A DNA stretch of 33,916 nt from an uncultured Gammaproteobacteria bacterium (GCA_937992195.1 CALKKV010000056.1:1-33916); one strand, 5' to 3'; shown: positions 16,892 to 25,102, counted from the stretch's first letter. Numbers and translations: made by a program. Notes: a model not told the origin generated them from the sequence alone.

Positions 16892-17593
16892 ATGAATTAT
16901 CTTAATCGCCAGCAATTCGACCTGGGAGCAGACTCACAAGATGATGCTGTCACATCGACGGCTGTCCTCGACCTCAAAGCCAGGCAAATCGAGGACAGGA
17001 TGTTTGCACTGCCGGCTTCGGAAGAAAATCAACGTATTGAACTGGGGCATCAATTGGCTTTATTGCAAATTGATCAGGAAAAACATGCTGATGCCTGGAA
17101 CAGCGCAATGCCCGCACTGAAAATGCATCTCCGAAACGAATCATGGGAGCAGTCTGTTGTCGTTTGCGATACGCTTTTTCGCTGCAATCACGATGATTCT
17201 CTGGTTGCCCTCGGCCATGCTCTTTGGTTGAGTATCACCTTTCCGGTTGATGTCACACTGACAATCGCGCAACTGCGGCACGTGATTGACGAAACCCCAA
17301 GCGATTCAGATGGCGGCGCGGTTGCTGCCGCAATGGCAGGATATGTCAACCAGCTACGTGGATCAGAAAACAACAACGATGATGCAGCACTGGTCGTCGG
17401 ACAGCTGTTAAACGACGTAGCAAGAAGACATAGCAATGTGCAAAACCAGGAGGAATTTGATCATTGGTTTTCTAGGCTGGAGCTAGATCAGCCCGACAAA
17501 CTCGTAGTCAGGATGCGAAATATTATCGATGTATTGGTGCAAGATCAGTGGTGGATCGATCGCGACGAGCTTCAGAAATTGATTCCATCTTAG
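16892..17593 (+). CDS. Unrecognised helical protein, first gene of the operon divergent from dsrA
   Basis: A 233-residue protein with no signal peptide, membrane segment or known catalytic motif that I can see. The composition is acidic and Leu/Ala-rich, and its regular heptad-like helices (for example LGHQLALLQIDQEKHADAWNSAMPALKMHL) suggest a TPR-like alpha-solenoid fold. It has one CDTLFRC pair of cysteines near residue 90. It precedes the cysteine-free DsrC paralogue by about 50 bases on the same strand and shares its promoter region with dsrA. A role in the sulfur pathway is inferred only from position. Confidence 0.75.
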   Translation: MNYLNRQQFDLGADSQDDAVTSTAVLDLKARQIEDRMFALPASEENQRIELGHQLALLQIDQEKHADAWNSAMPALKMHLRNESWEQSVVVCDTLFRCNHDDSLVALGHALWLSITFPVDVTLTIAQLRHVIDETPSDSDGGAVAAAMAGYVNQLRGSENNNDDAALVVGQLLNDVARRHSNVQNQEEFDHWFSRLELDQPDKLVVRMRNIIDVLVQDQWWIDRDELQKLIPS

Positions 17594-17642
17594 AAGAATT
17601 ACTCCTGGTCAGAATCCTACGATTAAATTTTGGAGAACACTT

Positions 17643-17999
17643 ATGAGCATTAACGTAAATGGCCAAGAAATCGAAATCAATGAAGAAGGGTTTCTTGAAA
17701 ATCTCGATCAATGGAGCGAGGATACCGCGCATAAATTAGCAAAACATCAGGGATTGACGCTAACGGACAAACATTGGGATGCAATTCATTATTTAAGACA
17801 TGAGTACTTTGAAAATGGCAGCAGCCAACCGAATATTCGTATTATGGCCAAGGGCATGGGTAAAAAGTGGCCTGGGGAAAAGGTCAATGCCTCAGCCCTG
17901 TTCGCGCTTTTTCCCGTTACACTAAGCAAGCCGGCGCAATTGCTTGCTTACCGGAAAGCCGTCGTAAAAGCGACTACTAATCTTCCAGCTGAAACCTAA
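17643..17999 (+). CDS. DsrC-family paralogue lacking both C-terminal cysteines (RspA-type)
   Basis: A 118-residue protein aligning with DsrC along its length: VNGQEIEINEEGFLENLDQW, then LTDKHWDAIHYLRHEYFE and a LFALFP block. The arm after LFALFP (residues 91-118) diverges completely and the whole protein has no cysteine, so it cannot carry sulfur as DsrC or TusE do. Cysteine-free members of the DsrC family have been termed RspA and are suspected of regulatory roles. GGAG lies 7 bases before the ATG. It is followed after 1 base by a small gene. Possible jobs are competing for DsrC partners or binding DNA; neither is shown by the sequence. Confidence 0.88.
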   Translation: MSINVNGQEIEINEEGFLENLDQWSEDTAHKLAKHQGLTLTDKHWDAIHYLRHEYFENGSSQPNIRIMAKGMGKKWPGEKVNASALFALFPVTLSKPAQLLAYRKAVVKATTNLPAET

Positions 18000-18000
18000 G

Positions 18001-18204
18001 ATGACTGAAAAACAGGAAATAATCAAGGAAATGCTCGCAATGCAAAAAAAATTCATTGCCCGAGAACAACAACGCGGTGTGGGACAGGAAGAGTACTATA
18101 ACCCCGATGAAGGAACCGAGCTCGATGGCTACCATGAAAAGTTCACCGAGCTATCCAATCGATTGATCGATCTGGCACATGCCGAAAAAGGCTCTTCGCG
18201 CTAA
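18001..18204 (+). CDS. Small charged protein, third gene of the divergent operon
   Basis: A 67-residue, highly charged, probably helical protein (MTEKQEIIKEMLAMQKKFIA, then YYNPDEGTELDGYHEKFTELSNRLIDLAHA). There is no cysteine, signal or membrane segment. It begins one base after the stop of the RspA-like gene without its own clear ribosome binding site, so it is probably translated by coupling. I do not recognise it. Its neighbours suggest an accessory role to the DsrC-like protein. Confidence 0.7.
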   Translation: MTEKQEIIKEMLAMQKKFIAREQQRGVGQEEYYNPDEGTELDGYHEKFTELSNRLIDLAHAEKGSSR

Positions 18205-18232
18205 TATATTTGCTTATCGAAATTGATAGAGC

Positions 18233-18904
18233 TTAGAGATCACTCCACATTCGAACCAGATTGACGTAGCAATCATCAACCTGATTTGTAGCGGGACTGT
18301 CGGGATTTGATTCAAGCAGTGCTTGTCGCGCTTGGTACAGCGAATAGAGCAACGCTCTTTGTTCAGGCGACTTAACCAAACTCTGCATCCAGGTTACCGC
18401 AACAAGTCTCTCGCCATCGGTGACTTCACGCACCTGATGGCGCATCGTTGCAGGATACATCACTGCGTCTCCAGCACTACATTTATAGCGCTGAGACCCA
18501 TACGGCGTTTCAATCTCCAGCTCGCCCCCCTCATACTGTTGTGGCGCATTGAGAAACAATGTAATTGCCAAATCCGAACGATACTGTTCCCTGCCGCCCA
18601 TGATTGGATCATCAACATGTGTTCCATACTTCATCCCCTTCTGATAGCGGGAATAGTAAGGTGCTGCGATTCGATGGGGCAATCCCGCATTCAGATACAC
18701 AGGGTGTTTTATTAGCGCGCCCATAACAAGATTGTTTACTGGATCAGAATTGTCTGGTGAAGCGACATACTCGAGATTATGTTTATTCTGAGCGGCTAAT
18801 TTTCCTGCGGAAACCCTTCCGTCTAAAAACTTTCTTTGGCTTAATAACTGTTGCGCTGTGGCTAGCTGCGTGGGATCAAGCACATTTTTCAGAATACTAA
18901 TCAT
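18233..18904 (-). CDS. PKHD-type Fe(II)/2-oxoglutarate dioxygenase (PiuC/YbiX family)
   Basis: About 223 residues. The Fe(II)-binding triad is visible as H96-x-D98 (KYGTHVDDPIM) and H156 (PATMRHQVREV), with the 2-oxoglutarate-binding arginine R166 (GERLVAV). The length and the GGELEIETPYG block match PiuC/YbiX proteins, often linked with iron uptake. The start at 18904, after a GAAG site, is preferred over a GTG two codons earlier. It converges with the small gene ending at 18204. There is no obvious link to sulfur oxidation, and its substrate cannot be told from the sequence. Confidence 0.88.
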   Translation of the reverse strand: MISILKNVLDPTQLATAQQLLSQRKFLDGRVSAGKLAAQNKHNLEYVASPDNSDPVNNLVMGALIKHPVYLNAGLPHRIAAPYYSRYQKGMKYGTHVDDPIMGGREQYRSDLAITLFLNAPQQYEGGELEIETPYGSQRYKCSAGDAVMYPATMRHQVREVTDGERLVAVTWMQSLVKSPEQRALLYSLYQARQALLESNPDSPATNQVDDCYVNLVRMWSDL

Positions 18905-18991
18905 CGACACTTCTTATATTTATCCACGCGGTTAGGGAAATCACTTCAACCAGTATTTCATACCCTACAATGGTTGTATCAACCCAACCCT

Positions 18992-19011
18992 TTGGGATTT
19001 ATTGGGATTTA
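18992..19011. repeat. Tandem 10-bp duplication in an intergenic region
   Basis: TTGGGATTTA occurs twice head to tail, downstream of the 65-codon minus-strand gene and upstream of the dioxygenase gene start. It is probably replication slippage; no function is evident. Confidence 0.6.
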
Positions 19012-19083
19012 TCTTCGATAGCTCTGTGAGATTTAGCCACTGCTCTAGCAACTTTGAAAGCGAAGTGAATTTTCTGTAAGGAA

Positions 19084-19281
19084 CTATCGGGCTATCCAGC
19101 TGCTTGAATTCTCGGTGGTATTCTCTTTCCCATCTTCATAGCCAGCTGCCCAACCCTCTGTGAGCCGCTGCTCTTCGATTTTTGGATTTCCAAGAAACCC
19201 ACTAGCCCAGCCCGTAATATAGTCTCTGGCTACATTTTGTTTCTCTAAAGTAGAGATGGTTTGGTAATAGGTATTTGTCAT
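19084..19281 (-). CDS. Small protein with two GWAxG motifs
   Basis: A 65-residue protein with ATG preceded by GGAA at 7 bases. It has an internal duplication of a short pattern, GWASGFLGNP and GWAAGYEDGK, separated by a charged linker. There is no signal peptide or cysteine. The GW..G..G style recalls small nucleic-acid or ribosome-associated proteins such as RMF, but the resemblance is too loose for a name. It is a single gene on the minus strand, divergent from the gene at 19579. Confidence 0.6.
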   Translation of the reverse strand: MTNTYYQTISTLEKQNVARDYITGWASGFLGNPKIEEQRLTEGWAAGYEDGKENTTENSSSWIAR

Positions 19282-19578
19282 GATTTAGTTCCGGTAAAAC
19301 CACTCAGCTCATAAAATTTCGAGGATAAAAAACAGCCCAGCGAGCCATCGTGCCAGTCAGTCTCCAAAGACACTAAAGATACCAGCTATGCGTTCGGAAA
19401 ATCATTAACCAATGGAGGGTATAGCAGATATTGCTTCAGTGGTATAAGAAATCGAATACATACCCCTCAATCCTTTGATCTCAAGGATGAGACTCTACTA
19501 TAAAATATTACACTATCCAGTCACGATCTTTATTTTCTGACAGTAAGTTAGCGGCCCAAGAAATCTCTTGAGATATCA

Positions 19579-19950
19579 ATGAATAATCCTGCCAAGCCTC
19601 CAGATTCAGTCACCCTTACCGTAATTATCGACAGTGAAGAAAGAAAAATCCGGATTAAAACTGAGATGCTGGATAACGCCGCATCGCTCATACAAAAAAT
19701 GGACCACGATATGAATCACGGTTGGCAATTGGGCAGGGACTTTATCGAAACACCGAATACACTGCAGCGATGCCAGATCGCTGCAGATCGCCTGCTAACC
19801 GCGCTCCACACGGACAATGAAGCCTCAACCCTGCTGATGTCTGCATACATTCTATGCAGATTACCAAACGCATGCACCGTCAATATCAGCGTAACCGGCG
19901 AAGCAGCAGAAACTCAATTTTTCGATGAACATAATTGTGCTATCCGCTAA
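19579..19950 (+). CDS. Unrecognised 123-residue protein
   Basis: A cytoplasmic-looking protein with an N-terminal beta-rich part (VTLTVIIDSEERKIRIKTEML), then a helical centre (about 30-95) containing LQRCQIAADRLLTAL and ADNEASTLLMSAYILCRLP-like text, and a final beta hairpin (TVNISVTGEAAETQFF). There is no known motif. The ribosome binding site is weak. The codon use and orderly fold make it a likely real gene. It ends 83 bases before the convergent PQQ-locus operon. Confidence 0.6.
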   Translation: MNNPAKPPDSVTLTVIIDSEERKIRIKTEMLDNAASLIQKMDHDMNHGWQLGRDFIETPNTLQRCQIAADRLLTALHTDNEASTLLMSAYILCRLPNACTVNISVTGEAAETQFFDEHNCAIR

Positions 19951-20032
19951 AAAGTCAATGTCCGATAGAAGCACCAAGGATTACCCAGGGATTTTTCTCG
20001 CGATCACCCTCCCCGTAACTTTCAACAGCGGC

Positions 20033-20479
20033 CTATTCGACAATAATTTTTCCCTGCATCCCCTTGCTAGCAAAACCATCTACAAACCAATCGTATTCAC
20101 CTGAGCGAATTGCTACAAACCAGAATTCAATGGTCCCTTGATCATCAAACTCAAGAGCGTCAATCAGGCGGGTATGAACTTCCAGATCTTCGATCACTAC
20201 CTGATGCACCCAAATATTCTGGAAAAATTCAGGCGCTTCAAAACGATATTCCTTGAATCCCTTGGCTTCTAATGGGAGCATATACAATCGTCCAGTTTCC
20301 AATGTGATTTCACTTCGGGAAATCGCGAAATCATCTTCTTCCCCTGTGCCAAAAACTAGTGGCTCGAGGCGTGTTACTTTTCGCGCTAAATCCCCAGCTG
20401 CGAAAACTGACTGCGATAGGAAAACAACGGCTAGACCGACGAAAATCAGGTTGATAAAATTTCTAGATAACCTAGTCAT
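20033..20479 (-). CDS. Secreted protein of the PQQ-dehydrogenase locus, unrecognised
   Basis: About 148 residues. A signal peptide (MTRLSRNFINLIFVGLAVVF...SVFA) is followed by a beta-rich periplasmic domain (LEPLVFGTGEEDDFAISRS, LETGRLYMLPLEAKG, later RSGEYDWFVDGFASKG). The final part resembles the folding pattern of small cupredoxin-like proteins but the Cys/His copper ligands are not present. The start overlaps the stop of the beta-propeller gene by 8 bases, so it belongs to that operon. Function unknown. Confidence 0.75.
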   Translation of the reverse strand: MTRLSRNFINLIFVGLAVVFLSQSVFAAGDLARKVTRLEPLVFGTGEEDDFAISRSEITLETGRLYMLPLEAKGFKEYRFEAPEFFQNIWVHQVVIEDLEVHTRLIDALEFDDQGTIEFWFVAIRSGEYDWFVDGFASKGMQGKIIVE

Positions 20480-21446
20480 GTATAGCAACTCCCCACGGAA
20501 AACGACCGACCTTTATCGACTTTATCACCTTTCTTTTTTTCATATCAATTACCGACACATCTCCACTGATGCCGTTAGTTGTAAGTAATAGACTTTCGTC
20601 CGGCGTTGATGCCAGCTTCCAAACTCTCCGCCCAACTAAAAGATAGTCCAGAACTTCATAAGTTTTCGCGTCAACCACAGCAACATGATTCGCCGGTCCC
20701 AGCGCAAAATATGCGTGGGAACCATCGCTAGTGAGATACAGTCCGACCGGCTGCACCCTGTCCGGTTGCACCCCTTTCAGATCGAACTGAATCTTTGCCA
20801 GCTCCTCATAGCTTTCAGTATCAAAGACTGACACGGTGCCACCAATTTCTGACGTCACCCAAAGACGTTTGCTATCTAAATCGAAAGCTGCATCCCTCGG
20901 GCGTTGATCCACCAGAGAATTCTCCACAATCTCAAAGCTCTCCGTATCGATCCAATGCGCCATATTAGTGGTTTCAGAAGTGTTAATCGCAACCTTACCA
21001 TCCGGACTAATCGCCATACCTTCGGGCTCCACTCCAACATCAATTTGTGCAAGAACTTTACGTTCTAGAGTATCTATCACAGTAACAATGTTGTCGGATT
21101 CATTTGATGTGTAAATCCGGTCTCCCGCAGGGCTCACAACAAATGTTTCCGGGTTTTCCCCTGAAGGCAAGTCATACAGTGGCTTCAAAGTTTCAACATC
21201 AAAAACCCGAATCGTATTGTCATCAGAAACACAGACATACAGCAATTTATTATCCGGACTAAGCGCCACCCCGCGGGGTCTTTGACCCACTTCAAAAGTA
21301 GCGGTCACTTCCAAACTGTCGAGATCAATCACCGAAACGGTGTCATCTTTCTCATTCGTAACATAAGCGGTTAGCGCCTGCGCTAACAGTGGGAACATCG
21401 CCAGGGCCATAAGCCCTGATTTCAACAGCAGAAGTGAAGCTTTCAT
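20472..21446 (-). CDS. PQQ-dependent catabolism-associated beta-propeller protein (YVTN repeats)
   Basis: About 324 residues. A signal peptide (MKASLLLLKSGLMALAMFPLLAQA) is followed by YVTN-type propeller repeats: AYVTNEKDDTVSVIDLDS, LYVCVSDDNTIRVFDVET, IYTSNESDNIVTVIDT, LWVTSEIGGTVSVFDTES and so on, about seven blades. It matches the periplasmic propeller regularly encoded beside PQQ-dependent alcohol dehydrogenases. Two adjacent ATGs occur at 21449 and 21446; the long upstream extension overlaps the previous gene and is discarded. It lies between the substrate-binding protein and a secreted protein in one operon. The molecular role of the family is not established. Confidence 0.88.
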   Translation of the reverse strand: MKASLLLLKSGLMALAMFPLLAQALTAYVTNEKDDTVSVIDLDSLEVTATFEVGQRPRGVALSPDNKLLYVCVSDDNTIRVFDVETLKPLYDLPSGENPETFVVSPAGDRIYTSNESDNIVTVIDTLERKVLAQIDVGVEPEGMAISPDGKVAINTSETTNMAHWIDTESFEIVENSLVDQRPRDAAFDLDSKRLWVTSEIGGTVSVFDTESYEELAKIQFDLKGVQPDRVQPVGLYLTSDGSHAYFALGPANHVAVVDAKTYEVLDYLLVGRRVWKLASTPDESLLLTTNGISGDVSVIDMKKRKVIKSIKVGRFPWGVAIHD

Positions 21447-21468
21447 CATAGAACTTTTGAAATTACTT

Positions 21469-22662
21469 TTATTGAGTGTTGTTGCATTGACTCTCCGGCA
21501 AATCCAAACCAAGAGTATCGAGTTCAGTACGACGATGCAAAAACCCTTCAATTGGTGTTTGTGCTACCAGTGCACTGGACCACATCAATGATACGGGTTG
21601 CCGCAATTGCCCATTCCATTTTCGGAAACTCATCCCGCGACCTTTAAAACCGGCCAGCTGGAACGCATCAGAACGCATATAACGGTCAATTTCATCATAG
21701 TCATCTGACTTAACACGCGATGCCGCTTCACCAATGGCACGGACAGCCAGCCAGCTGGTGTAATCTCTCGAGCGCATCCAACGATTGCTTTGCGCTAGAA
21801 ATCGTTCTTGTAGCTGCACGGCACCCCATTGCTCTAACGGTCGCCCCCAAGCCTTGGCGGTTAATCCTTGTGTTCCTGCAACCGGCCTTGGATCAAACGT
21901 CTGAAACAGTAAGTAGTTACCAAAGTCACTGATTTCATCCGCTACGATTAATACATCATAGTCAACGCCTTTCGTGAATAATGGTACCTCAGCAGGCGCT
22001 GCCCTACGGGCATCAAAATTGCCATCCCAAGTTTTTTGTTTAACAATCTTCGCTCCAAACTTTTTGGCTGAACGTAAAATAGCGTCAACGAACAATTTAT
22101 CTTCCGGTCTTGGGCTCGTAACAACAAACCATTCCTTCCAGCGTTTTTTTATCAGAAACTGCGCTAGTGCATCGCTTTTCATATCTCTACTTAACGCGGT
22201 ATGCAACAGTTGCGGATGGCACTCCTGATCACGGAAGCGCCTATCTTCCGCTGCGATATTGAAAAAAGTACGATCACTCGGCAAATCACTTTGTAGAACT
22301 TTCGTTAGAGTTTTTGCCGGCAAATCAAGAACAAAAAAATAGATTCCCTTGGATACCATTTCTTCTATCACTTCAGCTGGACCTTCGTCTAACGTCAGAA
22401 AGTGTTGCTCTAGCACAAATAACTGATTGGTAAATTTACCGGTTGTATTATTGTCTGCTATTGCCAGTAGCGCGCCGGCAACCCCTTCATCCTCAGGATA
22501 GTCATCGATATTAGACAGTACCGGAGGCCTCTCGCGTTCCTGTCCGATATAGCCAATTCGCAAAGTATCCGCAGCTAAAGAGGCTCCTGATAGTGTCATA
22601 GCCAATCCCGACAAGCCGACTGTCAGGTATCGGTTAAGCCCTGCGACTAATTGCCCAAACAC
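21469..22662 (-). CDS. ABC-type substrate-binding protein of the PQQ alcohol dehydrogenase system
   Basis: A 397-residue periplasmic binding protein of the branched-chain-amino-acid/receptor type. A signal peptide (about 1-31) precedes DTLRIGYIGQERERPP, a wording typical of the family found beside PQQ-dependent alcohol dehydrogenases, and LLAIADNNTTGKF. The gene overlaps its upstream neighbour by 16 bases and is followed by the propeller gene after 22 bases. The ATPase and permease genes usually found with it are absent from this window. Confidence 0.88.
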   Translation of the reverse strand: MFGQLVAGLNRYLTVGLSGLAMTLSGASLAADTLRIGYIGQERERPPVLSNIDDYPEDEGVAGALLAIADNNTTGKFTNQLFVLEQHFLTLDEGPAEVIEEMVSKGIYFFVLDLPAKTLTKVLQSDLPSDRTFFNIAAEDRRFRDQECHPQLLHTALSRDMKSDALAQFLIKKRWKEWFVVTSPRPEDKLFVDAILRSAKKFGAKIVKQKTWDGNFDARRAAPAEVPLFTKGVDYDVLIVADEISDFGNYLLFQTFDPRPVAGTQGLTAKAWGRPLEQWGAVQLQERFLAQSNRWMRSRDYTSWLAVRAIGEAASRVKSDDYDEIDRYMRSDAFQLAGFKGRGMSFRKWNGQLRQPVSLMWSSALVAQTPIEGFLHRRTELDTLGLDLPESQCNNTQ

Positions 22663-22985
22663 TTGATATCCGTTTTACCGGCTATGACGACTTTGCCACC
22701 GTAACGCACAAATATTATGCACAACCGACGCGGGTCGCTTACCCACCAAATTTTTGCATCTACGCCGTTCGGTTCGGTCGGCTCCAGTATTAATTTGTAG
22801 GCTGTTTCCCCTGGGGAAATTCTGGCGGGTTTTGCACCCGGCACAGCAATCTTGGCAATATGTTCAGTGCGATTTTCGACAAGAATAAATGCCTCCTCCT
22901 CGTCTGCATAAACCATTCCACTCAAACAGATAAGCAGGATAATACAAAAGTGCAGATACTCGCGGCGATGTAACAAACGAATCAT
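22647..22985 (-). CDS. Small secreted protein, first gene of the minus-strand PQQ-associated operon
   Basis: About 112 residues. A signal peptide (MIRLLHRREYLHFCIILLICLSGMVYA) is followed by a small beta-rich domain (FILVENRTEHIAKIAVPGAKPARISPGET) and two later cysteines (RRLCIIF and DIKCLGN) that could form a disulfide. The overlap with the substrate-binding protein gene and the common strand show co-transcription. I do not recognise the family. It diverges from the cytochrome c gene. Confidence 0.72.
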   Translation of the reverse strand: MIRLLHRREYLHFCIILLICLSGMVYADEEEAFILVENRTEHIAKIAVPGAKPARISPGETAYKLILEPTEPNGVDAKIWWVSDPRRLCIIFVRYGGKVVIAGKTDIKCLGN

Positions 22986-23097
22986 CAAAGATGGTTAGGA
23001 CAATGTTGTTTCTATTTTACGTGAGTCTACTCGCAAAAAAGATACTACTAACGTAACATTCACAAATCTTTGTGTGTTTTTTAGGAAATGTTATCCA

Positions 23098-23550
23098 ATG
23101 TTAGTCCATATTTTCAATCATGTCCGAATATCAAACGTTGTAATCATTGCGGTAATGACATTATGTTTCTCATCCCATAGTTGGAGCCATGGTGATGTCA
23201 CCCCTCAAGCCGTAGATACGACAGGGCTGCCGGAGCTCGGTGAGGAATGGAAGGAAACAAATCCATTTCGTGAAAACTCTGATATCAAAGATCTCGCTAT
23301 AACTATCGGATCCTCAGCTTACAACCAAAATTGCGCTCGCTGTCATGGACTTGAAGCCGTTTCAGGGGGCATAGCCCCGGACCTTCGTGCCTTAGCAGAA
23401 GATTACGATAGTGACAGCTGGTATGTTGAGCGTGTTCGAAATGGTGCTGTGAGAAACGATCGCGTTTATATGCCCAAGTTCGAAGGCTTAATAAGCCAAG
23501 AAGGATTGTGGGCAATCAGAACTTATATTGATTCGTTGCCAGACGAGTAA
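23098..23550 (+). CDS. pedF: PedF-like cytochrome c-550, electron acceptor of the quinoprotein alcohol dehydrogenase
   Basis: A 150-residue protein with signal peptide and one haem site CARCH (79-83) inside SSAYNQNCARCHGLEAVSGGIAPDLR. This text and the HGDVTPQAVDTTGLPELGEEW start of the mature part are characteristic of PedF-type cytochromes c-550. A methionine in YMPKF can serve as sixth ligand. It should accept electrons from the PQQ dehydrogenase at 25103 in the periplasm. The ATG at 23098 with AGGA upstream is preferred over a GTG at 23074. Confidence 0.88.
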   Translation: MLVHIFNHVRISNVVIIAVMTLCFSSHSWSHGDVTPQAVDTTGLPELGEEWKETNPFRENSDIKDLAITIGSSAYNQNCARCHGLEAVSGGIAPDLRALAEDYDSDSWYVERVRNGAVRNDRVYMPKFEGLISQEGLWAIRTYIDSLPDE

Positions 23551-23581
23551 GTTCTTATTCTCTTTCAAATAGGGTTTTTCC

Positions 23582-24448
23582 GTGTTTAGAGTTCATCCAT
23601 CCCGGCTTATTATCACCGTTATAATTTTGGGCCTCAGTATGGTAGGTAACGCTGAGTTGCTACCCAACCATCCTAACTACGATGAAATCCTTGAGCGTGG
23701 CGCAATTAATATCGCAGTGTATGAAGACTTTCCACCATTTTCCTACGAAAAGGACGGGGAACTTGTGGGACTCGATGTTGATTTAGGCAAAATAATTGCG
23801 GAAAGACTCGGGGTCAAAGCAAAATTTCGAGTCCTCACCGCTGGAGAAACTGTTGAGGATGATCTGCGCCATGCAATCTGGAAGGGACATTATCTTGGTG
23901 GCGGTATTAGCGATTTGATGATGCACGTACCGACTAACAGAGAGTTTGCCAAACGCAATGAAATGGTCGTCATTATGGGGGACTACCTGCAACAAAACCT
24001 GGTATTGGTTCGGGACCCGATAAAAACCGGGGACACTCCATCTCTTGCGGTATACCGCTATGAGAAGATTGGAGTTGAGCTCGATAGCTTTCCTGATTTT
24101 TTTCTTTCCGGCTTTAATGGCGGATCTATCCGGCACAATGTTGTGCACTATTTTACTATTGAAGATGCAGCCAAAGGACTGCTTAGCGGAGACATCAGTG
24201 CAATATTCGCCTCCAAACTACAACTTGAATCAGCATTGGGTGCGGACCTGGACAAATATTCTGTTGACGAATTATTAGCCCCAGGATTATTCAACGAGCG
24301 ATGGAATATCGGCTTGGCGGTTAGCGCCAATACCCGACAACTTGGTTACGCAATCGATGACATCATGGTAGAGTTGGTCAAAAGTGGCACAGTAGAAGCA
24401 CTATATAAGCAGCACCAGTTAAGTTATAGCAAACCGGAACAGGAGTGA
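23582..24448 (+). CDS. XoxJ-like periplasmic binding protein (quinoprotein dehydrogenase-associated)
   Basis: A 288-residue family 3-type solute-binding fold with signal peptide (about 1-24), then INIAVYEDFPPFSYEKDGELVGLDVDLGKIIAERLG, and a second lobe ending in GLAVSANTRQLGYAID. Such proteins sit beside xoxF/ped genes; structural work on XoxJ suggests a cavity that may help the dehydrogenase mature rather than bind a transport solute. The GTG start has AGGG 7 bases upstream. It follows the cytochrome gene by 31 bases, and its stop overlaps the ATG of a broken downstream gene. Confidence 0.88.
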   Translation: MFRVHPSRLIITVIILGLSMVGNAELLPNHPNYDEILERGAINIAVYEDFPPFSYEKDGELVGLDVDLGKIIAERLGVKAKFRVLTAGETVEDDLRHAIWKGHYLGGGISDLMMHVPTNREFAKRNEMVVIMGDYLQQNLVLVRDPIKTGDTPSLAVYRYEKIGVELDSFPDFFLSGFNGGSIRHNVVHYFTIEDAAKGLLSGDISAIFASKLQLESALGADLDKYSVDELLAPGLFNERWNIGLAVSANTRQLGYAIDDIMVELVKSGTVEALYKQHQLSYSKPEQE

Positions 24449-24821
24449 TGCAAACACTTTGTAAAGCCGCTCTGACGTTTTTCCTGCTTTGTTTTCAGGC
24501 GTGGGACAAGCAACATCTGAAGACCCCTTGAAATCGGTGACGTGGGATTTTTCGGTGATGTAGGATTTTCCGTTCAAGAATGAACTCAAGGTAACTGCCG
24601 ATGAGAGAAAGTTTTGCTTACCTGGAGTGTTGGAGACAGCTCTTCTCAACGCCTATTCGGATGGTTTCGATATTACTGAAGTAATGGAGATTCCCATTCC
24701 TGATGAATTTAGTTCGCTCTCCCTTGCAAGGGAAGAATACAAAAGGTCGGTACAAAACCTCTATCCGCTGTTGAAGCTGCTAATCTTCCTGCAGCAAACG
24801 GATGAAATTCAAAGACGTTGA
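24448..24821 (+). pseudogene. Broken secreted protein gene coupled to the XoxJ-like gene, possibly SoxYZ-like carrier
   Basis: An ATG overlaps the preceding stop (TGATG) with AGGAG just upstream, and a signal-peptide-like sequence follows (MQTLCKAALTFFLLCFQA). The frame then slips: mature-looking text (TSEDPLKSVTWDF) appears one frame away, meets TAG at 24561, and continues open to TGA at 24819. EDPLKSV.WDF resembles the start of the SoxYZ-like carrier encoded in many PQQ dehydrogenase loci, but the later part (ITEVMEIPIPDEFSSLSL...) is not clearly that family. The disruption is well supported, the identity only weakly. Confidence 0.6.
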
Positions 24822-24933
24822 AATTATCTGCACGTTCTTATTTCCTGAGACAGTTCTGGCAAGAGACTGCAGACAAAACATCCAACTCACCGCTACGCTC
24901 AGTACTTACGTTCGATAAATCTTAGCAACCTAT

Positions 24934-24952
24934 CTGTTTGTTAGAGAAACAG
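24934..24952. promoter_or_regulatory. Inverted repeat upstream of the quinoprotein dehydrogenase gene
   Basis: CTGTTT and AAACAG are separated by 7 bases, about 150 bases before the dehydrogenase start. The 280-base gap (24822-25102) should hold its promoter; I see no gene in it. The repeat could be an operator or part of a leader hairpin. Confidence 0.3.
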
Positions 24953-25102
24953 TATTTGAGTCTCGCCCTGATTTTCTCTACACTTGCGGTAGTAACGTTG
25001 TTTAACATGACTGTAATTGATTCATTGTGATTCAATTTTCGATAGTTGCAATCCGTCTCCATTGCGGATTACTTTGCTACAAACTTATGGAGAAATATAA
25101 AG

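Noticed and set aside
17643..17999. DsrC paralogue called TusE
   Set aside because: TusE keeps the penultimate cysteine; this protein has no cysteine anywhere.
19417..19465. GGGTA (19417) and TACCC (19461) pair as a second NarL operator
   Set aside because: The halves are about 40 bases apart, not 2, and such pentamers are expected by chance many times in 34 kb.
23048..23060. TAACGT-containing motifs upstream of the cytochrome (about 23050), the dehydrogenase (about 25002) and the NosR-like gene (about 32610) as a shared operator
   Set aside because: Only six bases are shared, with different flanks and distances; too weak without a genome-wide scan.
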